Below, piece by piece: positions 17,263-25,657 of a DNA stretch of 64,000 nucleotides. This stretch comes from JACKAQ01 sp020634975 [NCBI: Calditrichia bacterium]. Its GTDB lineage: Bacteria > Calditrichota > Calditrichia > RBG-13-44-9. Under the pieces are notes generated by a model. That model made no database searches. It was not told where the DNA came from and saw only the letters and a program-made list of their open reading frames with translations. The position numbers and the translations under genes are program-made. The stretch lies in assembly GCA_020634975.1 (NCBI GenBank), contig JACKAQ010000001.1:1302001-1366000 (forward strand), in the 5' to 3' direction. Within the stretch, counting starts at the first letter, position 1. Each line of letters begins with the position of its first letter.

Positions 17263-18606
17263 CTATACATAAGGGCAATGGATGCCCATCGTTTGATAAA
17301 GCGCGTGCGGCACTGGAATGAGAATCAAAATCAACAAGACAAACGCCACAGCACCCAATGCCACTCGGCTTCTATCCAGTGGACTAACGTCGTTGAGGGG
17401 TGGTGCGCTTTTTGTACCGGCAATAAAAAAGACGATAATGGCCCATACCAGAAAGCCACTCCAGACAAACAATCCGAGTAAAAATAATGAGAATAAAGCC
17501 ACTTGCCCAATGGCATCGCCTTTCTTTCTGCCAAATAAGGCATGGGCGATGTGTCCGCCATCGAGTTGTCCGATGGGTAGCAGATTCAACGCTGTGACCA
17601 ACAACCCCAGCCAGCCTGAAAACGCCAGGGGATGTAGCACCAGCCGGTGCCCTTCTGTAACTGCTTCACCCAGCGCCATTTTGGTGATTACAGCCAGCAA
17701 CATAGACGAACCAATATCCGCTCCGCCATGGAGCAAATCCGTTTCGGCAGCGCCGGAAACCACGGTGGAATATTGTAACCCGATGAGCAACGCCGGTATC
17801 GCAAAAATTAATCCGATAATAGGGCCGGAAATACCTACATCAAAAAGGGCTCGGCGATTTTCAGTGGGTGATTTCATCTGAATGAACGCGCCGAACGTTC
17901 CCAGGGCAAATGGAATGGGTATAAAATAAGGCAGTGTCACTTTCATACCGTGCGCCCGTGCAGTAAAATAGTGCCCCAGTTCATGCGCGCCGAGAATGAG
18001 CATTAACGCCAGAGAATACGGTAGCCCAGCAACAAAATTTTGCGGATCCTTCAGCAAATCTATGCCTTGGTGTGCGGCACCAGCCCAAGTTGTAGTGATT
18101 AAAGTGAGGATAAATAACACAAAATTGAGCCACGGGAAGCGTTTGGATTCATCTGAGGTTAGCACACCCTGTGTAGTGAACGTCAGCAGAACCCTGCCGG
18201 CGTCATCTTCCTGAAGCACCGGAGTCAAGTTTTGGGGTGCGAACCGGTCCTTGAGTTTTTGATAGGCACCTTCCGAGGCTTCCAGCAATCGCCCTTCCAC
18301 AACCAATTGTCCATGCACCCGATAGTGGGTCAGGGGCTTAAAAATATCGGTAATGTCCTGAACGATGGATGAATCGATTTTGCGATCCGGTTTAACGATT
18401 TGTTCCTCTGATGCCTCTGTTTCGTCTGTTAGAGGGGCATAATCCATAAAATATAACATCACCAGGCAACATATAAAGATTGCCAACCAGAAGAAAACGA
18501 GATTAACAGCCGTGCCGTTGGAGACCAGAATAAAAATGAGAAACAACGGCAGCAAACAGCTCAATACCATAATCAAAATATGATGGAACTCTCTGGATGG
18601 TTTCAT
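17263..18606 (-). CDS. Site-2 protease (M50) family membrane metalloprotease
   Basis: Intramembrane zinc protease of 447 residues with several membrane segments. HELGH (in ILGAHELGHYFTARAHG) supplies two zinc ligands and the catalytic Glu; NLLPIGQLDGGH supplies the third ligand. The arrangement, with an N-terminal soluble domain (about 60-170) and the FIPIPFALGTFGAFIQMKSP segment, resembles EGY1/SREBP-type M50 proteases. It probably cleaves membrane regulators or handles quality control of the operon's membrane proteins. The substrate is unknown. Confidence 0.9.
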   Translation of the reverse strand: MKPSREFHHILIMVLSCLLPLFLIFILVSNGTAVNLVFFWLAIFICCLVMLYFMDYAPLTDETEASEEQIVKPDRKIDSSIVQDITDIFKPLTHYRVHGQLVVEGRLLEASEGAYQKLKDRFAPQNLTPVLQEDDAGRVLLTFTTQGVLTSDESKRFPWLNFVLFILTLITTTWAGAAHQGIDLLKDPQNFVAGLPYSLALMLILGAHELGHYFTARAHGMKVTLPYFIPIPFALGTFGAFIQMKSPTENRRALFDVGISGPIIGLIFAIPALLIGLQYSTVVSGAAETDLLHGGADIGSSMLLAVITKMALGEAVTEGHRLVLHPLAFSGWLGLLVTALNLLPIGQLDGGHIAHALFGRKKGDAIGQVALFSLFLLGLFVWSGFLVWAIIVFFIAGTKSAPPLNDVSPLDRSRVALGAVAFVLLILILIPVPHALYQTMGIHCPYV

Positions 18607-18646
18607 TTTGATATTCTCCTATGTTGTTGCTTGATCATCAAAAAAC

Positions 18647-18817
18647 TTAAAACTGACCCACAGCTTTGTCTTTACTAAGCCCTTGTTTTTCATGAAGCTC
18701 CTTCAGTTTGCAGTGGGTATAACAACTGCTGCAACTACCTAAACGATTGCGATTGGTTAAGAACAGGATAAACATAAATATAGCAACGAAAATAATGGTA
18801 AATACAGATTCTATCAT
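18647..18817 (-). CDS. Small Cys-rich single-helix membrane protein
   Basis: A 56-residue protein from an ATG with GAGG nine bases upstream (an in-frame ATG nine codons earlier lacks a binding site). One transmembrane helix (IIFVAIFMFILFL) is followed by a cysteine cluster GSCSSCYTHCKL. It lies directly downstream of the Rieske gene. The Cys cluster could bind a metal or Fe-S centre, or help assembly, as NqrM-type proteins do for Na+-NQR. A similar-sized protein is at 25658-25843. Confidence 0.6.
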   Translation of the reverse strand: MIESVFTIIFVAIFMFILFLTNRNRLGSCSSCYTHCKLKELHEKQGLSKDKAVGQF

Positions 18818-18849
18818 GGCGGTAGCCTCGCTTTCAGCAATCATGTTTT

Positions 18850-19326
18850 TCAGACTGAGGATGGTTCCTTCGAAATAAAAATTTTCCCAGCAGAGACATA
18901 AACTTTAAATGTTGCTAATGGGCGTGGTGGCGGACCGGCAATATTAATACCATTGAGATCATAATGTCCATTATGACAAGCGCACCAAATATGTTTAAAA
19001 TCACTGCGATATTTAACAATACAATCCAGATGGGTGCAAATAGAGCTGAATGCTCTCAGCTCACCAGTATCGATTCTGATCAGAATAACCGGTTGTCTGC
19101 CAAATTTTATGATTTTGAAACTATCGGGATTCAGTTCATCTAATTTCCCGGCAATAATTGAATTAGGCGTTGCTTCTCCACTATCCCGTGGGGGGATTAA
19201 AAATTTACCAATAGGGTAAATCAAGGCGGTGATAAACCCAAATAAACTACTGCCGAGTATGACATTCAAAAATGACCGGCGTGATTTTTTTCCGGTTAGC
19301 TCCGGTTTTTGTCGTTCGTGGTCCAT
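18850..19326 (-). CDS. Rieske [2Fe-2S] protein (QcrA-like)
   Basis: A 158-residue membrane-anchored Rieske protein. A Tat-like N-terminus (KKSRRSFLNVILGSSLFG) precedes one helix. The cluster ligands appear as CTHLDC and CACHNGHYD, with the Pro loop GPPPRPL. Such proteins transfer electrons from quinol in bc or b6f complexes. No cytochrome b or c1 gene is in the operon; instead a flavoprotein and DUF5676-like and lycopene-cyclase-like membrane proteins surround it. The electron partner is therefore unusual or encoded elsewhere. Confidence 0.94.
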   Translation of the reverse strand: MDHERQKPELTGKKSRRSFLNVILGSSLFGFITALIYPIGKFLIPPRDSGEATPNSIIAGKLDELNPDSFKIIKFGRQPVILIRIDTGELRAFSSICTHLDCIVKYRSDFKHIWCACHNGHYDLNGINIAGPPPRPLATFKVYVSAGKIFISKEPSSV

Positions 19327-19341
19327 TGATCCCCCAAATCT

Positions 19342-20073
19342 TTATTGGCCGGTATTTGCTTTTGAATGATGAAGTGGTTGTGATTTTATTTTCTGCCAGG
19401 TCAGGTGCTCGTAATAGCTGGACCAAAGCATTCCAAAAGTAAACGCAAACAGCAGTTCCTCTATAGGAATCCCGATCATTTCGATACCTGATATTGCAGA
19501 TAAGGTCCACACTTTTTCCACATACCCTGGAGCAATTAATGCCAACGAAAGAAAATACACCGCATAAAAGACCAGAAATAGTACACCACTTACCCAGATT
19601 TTGGCTTTGAGATCCGGGCGGCACCACAAAGCAGCTAAACCGGCCAAAAACATGGAAAGCGTTGCATCGTAGATGACGTTCCAACTCGTTAAAAAATATA
19701 AGAGTGGAAAAATGAGAACTGGCGCCATTAAAGTCCAAATATGAAAGCGGTGTCGTGGGTGGTGAACCTCTTCCGCGCCCATTTTTTCGTGATCAATTTT
19801 AAATATGAGATCGTATAAAACCACTCCCAGTCCGCCAATGCCAAAACAAAAAATAAGGCTTTCAATGTCAAAGCCGGTTCGATGCGCCAAGTCGAACAGA
19901 GACGGGGGGTGCCAATATTCCGGCACAAACAGCGGTTCGGTTAGCCCAAAGGGCATTGTCAACAAGCTGGCCCCCAACATTCGTTTGCGCGCTTTCCGGT
20001 ATGTTGTGAATACTATTAACCAGATTACCACTAATCCGAGTGACCACGTAAACCAAATGTAGTTGTCAGCCAT
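19342..20073 (-). CDS. Lycopene-cyclase-domain (CrtY-c/d-like) membrane protein
   Basis: A 243-residue protein with about seven transmembrane helices. It carries the lycopene cyclase domain signatures PFGLTEPLFVPEYW in the first half and IPIEELLFAFTFGM in the second, a duplicated three-helix pattern as in CrtYc-CrtYd fusions. No carotenoid genes are nearby, apart from a geranylgeranyl-reductase-like flavoprotein in the same operon. The substrate may be another isoprenoid, such as a quinone or polyprenyl lipid. The family call is fair; the reaction is inferred. Confidence 0.7.
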   Translation of the reverse strand: MADNYIWFTWSLGLVVIWLIVFTTYRKARKRMLGASLLTMPFGLTEPLFVPEYWHPPSLFDLAHRTGFDIESLIFCFGIGGLGVVLYDLIFKIDHEKMGAEEVHHPRHRFHIWTLMAPVLIFPLLYFLTSWNVIYDATLSMFLAGLAALWCRPDLKAKIWVSGVLFLVFYAVYFLSLALIAPGYVEKVWTLSAISGIEMIGIPIEELLFAFTFGMLWSSYYEHLTWQKIKSQPLHHSKANTGQ

Positions 20074-20074
20074 C

Positions 20075-20626
20075 TTATTTCATCTCCGGGTAAGTGCCTT
20101 TTTGGAAGTAGTTGTAAATGGGGACGAACACGGCTGCGATATACAGTCCGTAAACGATAATACCCAGCGCGCCGATAAAAAAACTGCCCCAGCTAATCCA
20201 GTTGAATCCCGGCAGGAGGATTTCCCAGAATTTATACATCGCCCATTGCGGAAAAATCAGATCGAAGCCGATGCACAGGATGTAAGTAATCAGCCCAAAG
20301 CCAGTTAACGCCAGGGCAACCGGTTTAAAACGAAATGTGTTCATGACATTATCTCCTTTTTGCGGTGCAAATTTTTGAATAAAAAAATTGTAGAGCGGGG
20401 TGGCTATATAAGCGACATAAAAACTCCCCAGAATGATTTCCAACCATCCCACCACAAAGCTACCGGGTGTCAGCCACTGAAAACCGGGTAGTAGCCACTC
20501 CCATCCTTGTTTCATCGTAAGACCACCTTCCGGCACTATCAGATGAAATACTACACAGACCAGGTATAAAACCGAAAAAATAAACGTGAGCGCCAGGGCA
20601 ACGGGATAGGGTTGAATTCGGTTCAT
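20075..20626 (-). CDS. Tandem-repeat DUF5676-like membrane protein
   Basis: A 183-residue protein of two similar halves (about 5-90 and 95-175). Each has two helices around a conserved core: MNRIQPYPVALALTFIFSV... WLLPGFQWLTPGSFVVG and FRFKPVALALTGF... ILLPGFNWISWGSFFIG. This is a duplicated DUF5676-like unit. It overlaps the flavoprotein gene by 4 bp (ATGA), so expression is coupled. The repeated LLPGFxW motif and its place between flavoprotein and Rieske suggest a membrane scaffold, or a quinone or haem-binding role; no haem-ligand pattern is clear. Confidence 0.65.
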   Translation of the reverse strand: MNRIQPYPVALALTFIFSVLYLVCVVFHLIVPEGGLTMKQGWEWLLPGFQWLTPGSFVVGWLEIILGSFYVAYIATPLYNFFIQKFAPQKGDNVMNTFRFKPVALALTGFGLITYILCIGFDLIFPQWAMYKFWEILLPGFNWISWGSFFIGALGIIVYGLYIAAVFVPIYNYFQKGTYPEMK

Positions 20627-21804
20627 GATTGCACCTCATAATTTTTATGAATCAAACAATTTAATTGGTCTTGATGAACATCCTTGCCGTGCCGGCACCA
20701 GACGCAGTTGCAATCCTGGTGCATGCATTGTTTATCTAACAAACGGGTTCTATACCACCGTCTGGCGACCTGGAATAGTAGCAATTTTACCCAGGTCGGC
20801 TGGAAGTGTGTTCGCAAAGCGGCCAGCACATCGGCTTCTTTTTGGGCGTGGTTCAATAAGCGATTGTAACCCCAATTTCCCAAATGAGCAAACAACCAGC
20901 GATTTGCCAGTGAAGTTTCCAAATGTGGCTTGATGTGCTGTTTGCAGAGATTGTCATAAAACAGTCCCGTTTTGATACTCACGGCCGCCAGGTAGCCGGA
21001 AAGCATAGCATATCGCAATCCAAATCCCCATAGCGCGTCCTGAAAACCGGCGTTTTCACCCACATAGAGAATCCGACCGTGTTTAACAGCGGAAGGCTTG
21101 AGAAAAAAATTGACATACCCTCCAAATTCCTGCGGCTCCTTAATATCGAGATTGACCGTTTTCTGTAAAATTTGTAAAGCCTGAGCGAAATAGGGGCGCT
21201 CATTATGAAAATTTTCAAAAAGACAGGTTGCAAATGTTGCTTTATGGTTATTTACCAATAGATAGGCATAGGCTTTGGGAGCTATGCGATTATCCAGAAA
21301 ACCGACACACATATCGGGGTGGGAGGTCTGAAAGACGATGCCTTTGGCGATAGCATCCGCCGCTTTCGGCCCGGTTCCCACAATGACCCAGCCTGAGGGT
21401 AGGGTCTGTAGTTTATCATTCCACTTAAATTTGACGCCCTCGGCTAACGCCTGGCGTTTAAGCCCCTGGTCGAGCGACCATTCCATGACTCCTCTTTCGA
21501 TTAAGTAAAAAAGAGGACGTTCCGTTTTGAACCTCACCTTATGTAAATTCGGACCATAAAAATCTAAGTTGCGGCAAGCTTCGCAACGGAAATTGACAAA
21601 CACACCGATAGTGTTTAAAAAATCGAGGGCGTCTTCTTCGGATGACCAGTTTTCGATGCCCTGAAAATCACCGTTGAACCGCCACCCGACATCTTCTTTC
21701 TGCTCATGTACGATGACTTCATAGTTATCACGTGCCAGGTTAATGGCGGCTACCAAACCGGCCGGCCCTGCACCGATGATGTGTACACGACGATCATTCA
21801 TCAT
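20623..21804 (-). CDS. FAD-dependent oxidoreductase (geranylgeranyl reductase family) with Cys-rich tail
   Basis: Flavoprotein of 393 residues starting with a Rossmann dinucleotide fold (VHIIGAGPAGLVAAINLARD). A C(x2)C-like pair lies in the middle (FRCEACRNLDFYG), and ILYVGENAGFQDALWGFGL is the typical second FAD contact of the geranylgeranyl reductase/halogenase group. The C-terminus carries an unusual Cys/His cluster (CMHQDCNCVWCRHGKD), possibly a metal or Fe-S site. Its start overlaps the upstream methyltransferase stop (ATGA). It could reduce isoprenoid double bonds or deliver electrons to the membrane partners. Confidence 0.85.
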   Translation of the reverse strand: MMNDRRVHIIGAGPAGLVAAINLARDNYEVIVHEQKEDVGWRFNGDFQGIENWSSEEDALDFLNTIGVFVNFRCEACRNLDFYGPNLHKVRFKTERPLFYLIERGVMEWSLDQGLKRQALAEGVKFKWNDKLQTLPSGWVIVGTGPKAADAIAKGIVFQTSHPDMCVGFLDNRIAPKAYAYLLVNNHKATFATCLFENFHNERPYFAQALQILQKTVNLDIKEPQEFGGYVNFFLKPSAVKHGRILYVGENAGFQDALWGFGLRYAMLSGYLAAVSIKTGLFYDNLCKQHIKPHLETSLANRWLFAHLGNWGYNRLLNHAQKEADVLAALRTHFQPTWVKLLLFQVARRWYRTRLLDKQCMHQDCNCVWCRHGKDVHQDQLNCLIHKNYEVQS

Positions 21805-22472
21805 TGCACTTCCTTTGCCGGGTTTTTAGATAGTAAATCGGATTTGTCGTGCCTGTTAACCCGGGGGATAAAAGCGGGAACGCTTTCCCGGTATTGCTGA
21901 TAGGTCTCGCCAAACTGCGTTTCCACAGCTCTTTCTTCCCGCATGGCCAGCCGATAGTATGCATACATGAGAACTGGCCACATGATCAGAGTAATCAGCG
22001 TCGGCCACTGGATGAGCATGCCAATCGTGATGAGAAAGAGGCCGGAGTATTGGGGATGGCGCATATAAGCATAAATGCCATCCGTGACCAATTCGCCCTT
22101 TGCCTCATGGATTTTTCTCCAGCCTTTTCCCATCATAATCAACCCAATTAACATAACGAATCCACCTATTTGGCAAATGATCAATTTGATCCATTCCGGT
22201 GCACCGAACAGCGAACCTAACAGGTGGCCGTTGACGTGCTGAAAGGGATCTACTATGCCCAATTTGTCACCGAAAAGGGAAATGAGAAAATAGATGGTCA
22301 ACGGAAATCCATACATCTCGGTAAAGAGAGCGATAATAAAGGCGGCGAATACCCCGAGGGTTCGCCATTCGTATTTCTTTTTAGGTCGAAGAAATCCCAG
22401 CACAAACGCTCCGAAAAGGATCACGTTGAAAATGACCATTGACCAGATGCCGTAGTCATATGATTCGTGCAT
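21801..22472 (-). CDS. ICMT/PEMT-like membrane methyltransferase
   Basis: First gene of the redox operon: 223 residues, about five helices, with the C-terminal isoprenylcysteine/phospholipid methyltransferase signature (YMRHPQYSGL, then REERAVETQFGETYQQYRES). It is paralogous to 8341-9057. A SAM-dependent methyl transfer to a lipid, quinone precursor or prenylated thiol is likely. The next gene starts within its stop codon. The sigma-54 promoter at 22530-22545 lies 58 bp upstream of its start. Confidence 0.85.
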   Translation of the reverse strand: MHESYDYGIWSMVIFNVILFGAFVLGFLRPKKKYEWRTLGVFAAFIIALFTEMYGFPLTIYFLISLFGDKLGIVDPFQHVNGHLLGSLFGAPEWIKLIICQIGGFVMLIGLIMMGKGWRKIHEAKGELVTDGIYAYMRHPQYSGLFLITIGMLIQWPTLITLIMWPVLMYAYYRLAMREERAVETQFGETYQQYRESVPAFIPRVNRHDKSDLLSKNPAKEVQ

Positions 22473-22529
22473 GATAATCTCCTTTTAAATCTCAGTCGGT
22501 AAAAGACTTCTTTCCTCTGCTATAGAAAG

Positions 22530-22545
22530 GTCAAGTTTTATGCCA
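22530..22545 (-). promoter_or_regulatory. Sigma-54 promoter P2
   Basis: TGGCATAAAACTTGAC on the minus strand has exact sigma-54 spacing (TGGCAT-N5-TTGAC). It is placed to drive the operon starting at 22472. The paired GAATATTC site lies about 90-120 bp upstream of it. Confidence 0.7.
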
Positions 22546-22633
22546 GAAAAATCACACCACTCTAAGTATCTGTAAAACATGCAATTATGTTTTTTTATAT
22601 ACAGGCTGAACTATGGAATTGCGAAAATATTAA

Positions 22634-22665
22634 GAATATTCAACAATACAGGTGTAGAATATTCT
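22634..22665. promoter_or_regulatory. Paired GAATATTC palindromes (activator site B)
   Basis: GAATATTC at 22634-22641 and 22657-22664, 23 bp apart. The segment GGTGTAGAATATTCTT is identical to site A at 13985-13999 apart from one flanking base. It lies between the redox operon and the 3' end of the Rnf operon. Confidence 0.7.
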
Positions 22666-22703
22666 TAAATTACAACGGGAAGTATATGAGGTTTTTAGCT
22701 TTC

Positions 22704-23288
22704 TTACTGAGCAATCATTCCACCGAACCCCATAAACGCTAGCGCCAAAATGCCAGCAATAATCAGGGTAATGGGGCCGCCTTTGAACGGTTCCGGTACA
22801 TCAGCAAACTCCAGTTCTTCTCGAAGACCAGCCATAATGACCAAGGCTAAGGTAAAACCGATCCCGGCGCCCAATCCAAATACAACCGCCTCTATAAAAC
22901 TGTATTCTCTCAATACCATAAACAGGGCAAGACCCAGAATGGCACAATTTGTGGTAATTAAAGGAAGAAATATCCCCAGAGAGCGGTAAAGGGATTTCAC
23001 AAATTTATGCAAGAACATTTCCACAATTTGCACCTGGGCAGCAATTACCATTACAAAGGAAACATATTCCAGGTATTCCACACCGTAAGGATGTAAAACT
23101 TTGTGATAAACGATCCAGGTGACTGCGGCGGTAACGGTCATCACAAAGGTGGTGGCTAATCCCATCCCCACCGCTGAATTCAATCGATTGGAAACGCCAA
23201 GGAAGGGGCAGATTCCCAAAAAATAAGAAAGTACAAAGTTGTTTGTCAGAACTGCTCCGATCAAAATCAAGATCAGTTTTGCTTCCAT
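22704..23288 (-). CDS. rnfA: Rnf/Rsx electron transport complex subunit A
   Basis: Membrane subunit of 194 residues, the usual RnfA length, with six helices. The two conserved Cys segments (SYFLGICPFLG and LITTNCAILG) hold the [2Fe-2S] centre shared by RnfA/RnfE and NqrD/NqrE within the membrane. The family moves electrons between cytosolic and periplasmic faces, coupled to Na+ or H+. It is the last gene of an operon with RnfD, RnfG and RnfE and is separated from RnfE by 172 bp. Confidence 0.95.
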   Translation of the reverse strand: MEAKLILILIGAVLTNNFVLSYFLGICPFLGVSNRLNSAVGMGLATTFVMTVTAAVTWIVYHKVLHPYGVEYLEYVSFVMVIAAQVQIVEMFLHKFVKSLYRSLGIFLPLITTNCAILGLALFMVLREYSFIEAVVFGLGAGIGFTLALVIMAGLREELEFADVPEPFKGGPITLIIAGILALAFMGFGGMIAQ

Positions 23289-23354
23289 CTTAAGGCTCCC
23301 TTTGATATTTTTCAGACAAGTTTTCCAACATCCTGAGCAATAGGTTTTTCTGCA

Positions 23355-23387
23355 GGATAGTGTATCTAAAATTTCGATACTCTATCC
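23355..23387. other. Hairpin in the RnfE-RnfA gap
   Basis: GGATAGTGTATC and GATACTCTATCC form a stem with one internal mismatch and a 9-nt loop in the 172-bp gap between rnfE and rnfA. There is no T-run after it, so it is not a clear terminator. It may be an RNA-processing or attenuation structure. Confidence 0.35.
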
Positions 23388-23460
23388 CCTTACTCCTGCA
23401 CATAAAATTTTGTTAATCCATCTCCACTCTTATCCCAATTATCCATCAAAAAAAACGCAT

Positions 23461-24099
23461 TCACTTGCAGTGTGCTTCTGCACGGGTTTGAGAAATATAA
23501 TTGGCCAGAGCAATTAAAAAGCCGAGCGTAATAAAAGCACCAGCGGGCAAAACCATAATCACCCAGGGTTCAAACCAGGAACCCAGTAATTGATATTCAA
23601 ATATCGAACCAGAGCCCAGAAACTCCCGAATACTCCCCAGTACTACCAGTACCCAGGTGAATCCCAAACCAGCGCCCAGTGTATCCAACAATGACAGCCC
23701 TACCGGATTTTTGGAGGTAAACGCTTCTTGCCGGCCCAGGATTAAACAATTCACCACGATCAACGGGACGTAAGGGCCGAGATTTTTACTGATTTCGGGG
23801 AATTGCGCTGCCAGTAAAAGATCGGCGATCGTCACAAAAGTGGCAATGATGAGCGTAAAGCTCACAATCCGGGTTTCGCGTGAGAACGCTCTTCGAAAAG
23901 TTGAGATTACTATACCAGATGCGACCACTGTAAAAGCCGTCGCTAACCCCATGGAAAGTCCATTGATGGCAGAATTGGTAACCGCCAGAGTGGGGCACAT
24001 GCCCAAAAGCTGTCGCAACACCGGGTTTTCCCTCCAAAGGCCTCGATAAAAAACGGTGAATTTTCCGGAAACTTTTGGTTTGATACTATGCTCGATCAT
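23461..24099 (-). CDS. rnfE: Rnf/Rsx electron transport complex subunit E
   Basis: A 212-residue integral membrane subunit, homologous to RnfA in the second half of the fold. Motifs include GLWRENPVLRQLLGMCPTLA and VVNCLILGRQEAF, with the two Cys that bind the intramembrane iron-sulfur centre, and LGAGLGFTWVL. It overlaps rnfG by 4 bp. It should pair with RnfA to move electrons across the membrane. Confidence 0.95.
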   Translation of the reverse strand: MIEHSIKPKVSGKFTVFYRGLWRENPVLRQLLGMCPTLAVTNSAINGLSMGLATAFTVVASGIVISTFRRAFSRETRIVSFTLIIATFVTIADLLLAAQFPEISKNLGPYVPLIVVNCLILGRQEAFTSKNPVGLSLLDTLGAGLGFTWVLVVLGSIREFLGSGSIFEYQLLGSWFEPWVIMVLPAGAFITLGFLIALANYISQTRAEAHCK

Positions 24100-24659
24100 G
24101 GCGTTGCCTGTCTGATTTTTGATTTTACTTCTTTTATGGTGTTGTTAATGATGTTCACCACAGCGCGTGTTGAAATGGTTGCGCCGGTAATAGCCTGAAT
24201 TTGGTTCGGCTTTTCCGGCAGTTTGTTCAGAATGTATTCTATTGGGATCTCTGCCGGTAAATTTGCGAATTGGCTGCGGAATTCTTTGGAGGCAATTTCC
24301 GCTCCCAGCCCCGGGGTTTCCACGTTTTCCAGGATGGCAATTGTGGTTAACCTTTGCCAGTCCCGTGAGACCCCGATGATTATCTGGATGATACCCTGGT
24401 AGCCACCGCCTTTTCCAACAAAAGCGTACCCAGCAATCTCATTATTTTCGTTCAAGCCCCGGTAAATGTTGTTTTTTTCGTCAAGGGTTTCATAGCGATT
24501 TGCGCCCGGCAAAACGGTCAGAATGGCCTGGCGGAGCGCTGCTTCACGATTTTTTTCGATAATGGGGTAGGCGTACTGAGCCATGTAAGTAATCGATATT
24601 GCAGAAATCACCCCGATCGTTATCAAAAACAAACTTGTTTTGACCTGATCTTTCATCAT
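24096..24659 (-). CDS. rnfG: Rnf/Rsx electron transport complex subunit G
   Basis: A 187-residue protein with one N-terminal helix and a periplasmic FMN-binding domain. The flavin attachment motif is TGATISTRAV, with FMN covalently linked to Thr by a phosphoester as known for RnfG and NqrC. Preceding conserved segments include GYAFVGKGGGYQGIIQI and ETPGLGAEI. The start lies 10 bp after the rnfD stop. It is the likely periplasmic electron outlet or inlet of this partial complex. Confidence 0.95.
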   Translation of the reverse strand: MMKDQVKTSLFLITIGVISAISITYMAQYAYPIIEKNREAALRQAILTVLPGANRYETLDEKNNIYRGLNENNEIAGYAFVGKGGGYQGIIQIIIGVSRDWQRLTTIAILENVETPGLGAEIASKEFRSQFANLPAEIPIEYILNKLPEKPNQIQAITGATISTRAVVNIINNTIKEVKSKIRQATP

Positions 24660-24669
24660 GTTGCCCGTT

Positions 24670-25638
24670 TTAATTTGGTTTCACATGGCCATACTTGAGT
24701 GGTTGGGTGTAGCGTTCAATGAGCGGGGATATGGCGTTCATCAACAAAATGGCATACATTACCCCTTCCGGCAAGCCGCTAAAAGTACGGATCAATATGA
24801 TAAGCGATCCAATGCCGAGACCGTATATCCATCTTCCACGGGGCGTCGTTGGGGAAGCAATCATATCAGTGGCCATAAAAAAAGTCCCCAACATAAAACC
24901 ACCTGAAAATAAATGAAACATGGGATCGACATATTGAGCGGGATTTAATTGCCATAGAACGCTGCTAAATACAATAGAACTACCAAAGATGCCGGCGATA
25001 ATCCGCCAGTCGGCAATTTTTTTAACTACCAAATACAAACCACCGAGGAGAATAGCAAATACGGATGTCTCCCCCAGGGAACCGCTGATGTTGCCCCAAA
25101 ACAAATTTGAATATTCGCTGAGTTGATGTTGAAATTTCATGGCAGCTAAGGGAGTTGCCTGAGAAACGGCGTCTATTTGTAAAGACAGAAATTTTTGCCC
25201 GGGAAGAGACCAGGTGGTCATCAACACCGGAAATGCCGCCTGCAGAAATGCTCTGCCAACCAGGGCAGGATTAAACTTATTGTGTCCCAATCCACCAAAG
25301 ATTATTTTTCCCATAACAATGGCAACCACAGCACCCAGCGCGGCTGTCCATAAAGGTATTGCCGGCGGCAGGATCAATGCCAGTAAAATGCCAGTAATCA
25401 GGGCACTGCCATCCCCAACAGTTGTTGCTCGTCTGCGCAATTTCTGACAAATATGTTCGGCAAGCAAAGAGGCACCGGAACAAACCACTAAAAGCAACAG
25501 CGCTCGCAATCCGAAAAAATATACAGCAGCGCCGATGACCGGAATGAGCGCCCAAATAACCTGGCGCATGATTTTGGGAACACTCTCGCCGGAGTGGAGA
25601 TGTGGTGATGTGGTTAGGGTTAACGTTCTTTCAGCCAT
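24670..25638 (-). CDS. rnfD: Rnf/Rsx electron transport complex subunit D
   Basis: A 322-residue membrane subunit from an ATG with GGAG seven bases upstream (MAERTLTLTTSPHLHSGES); an upstream in-frame ATG is less likely. It has GDGSALITGILLALILPPAI, then GHNKFNPALVGRAFL and the flavin-linkage region SPTTPRGRWIYG, all standard for RnfD/NqrB. It should carry covalent FMN. It follows a small Cys protein, and the operon lacks RnfB and RnfC. Confidence 0.95.
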   Translation of the reverse strand: MAERTLTLTTSPHLHSGESVPKIMRQVIWALIPVIGAAVYFFGLRALLLLVVCSGASLLAEHICQKLRRRATTVGDGSALITGILLALILPPAIPLWTAALGAVVAIVMGKIIFGGLGHNKFNPALVGRAFLQAAFPVLMTTWSLPGQKFLSLQIDAVSQATPLAAMKFQHQLSEYSNLFWGNISGSLGETSVFAILLGGLYLVVKKIADWRIIAGIFGSSIVFSSVLWQLNPAQYVDPMFHLFSGGFMLGTFFMATDMIASPTTPRGRWIYGLGIGSLIILIRTFSGLPEGVMYAILLMNAISPLIERYTQPLKYGHVKPN

Positions 25639-25657
25639 TGCCGGACTCCAAACCGAA

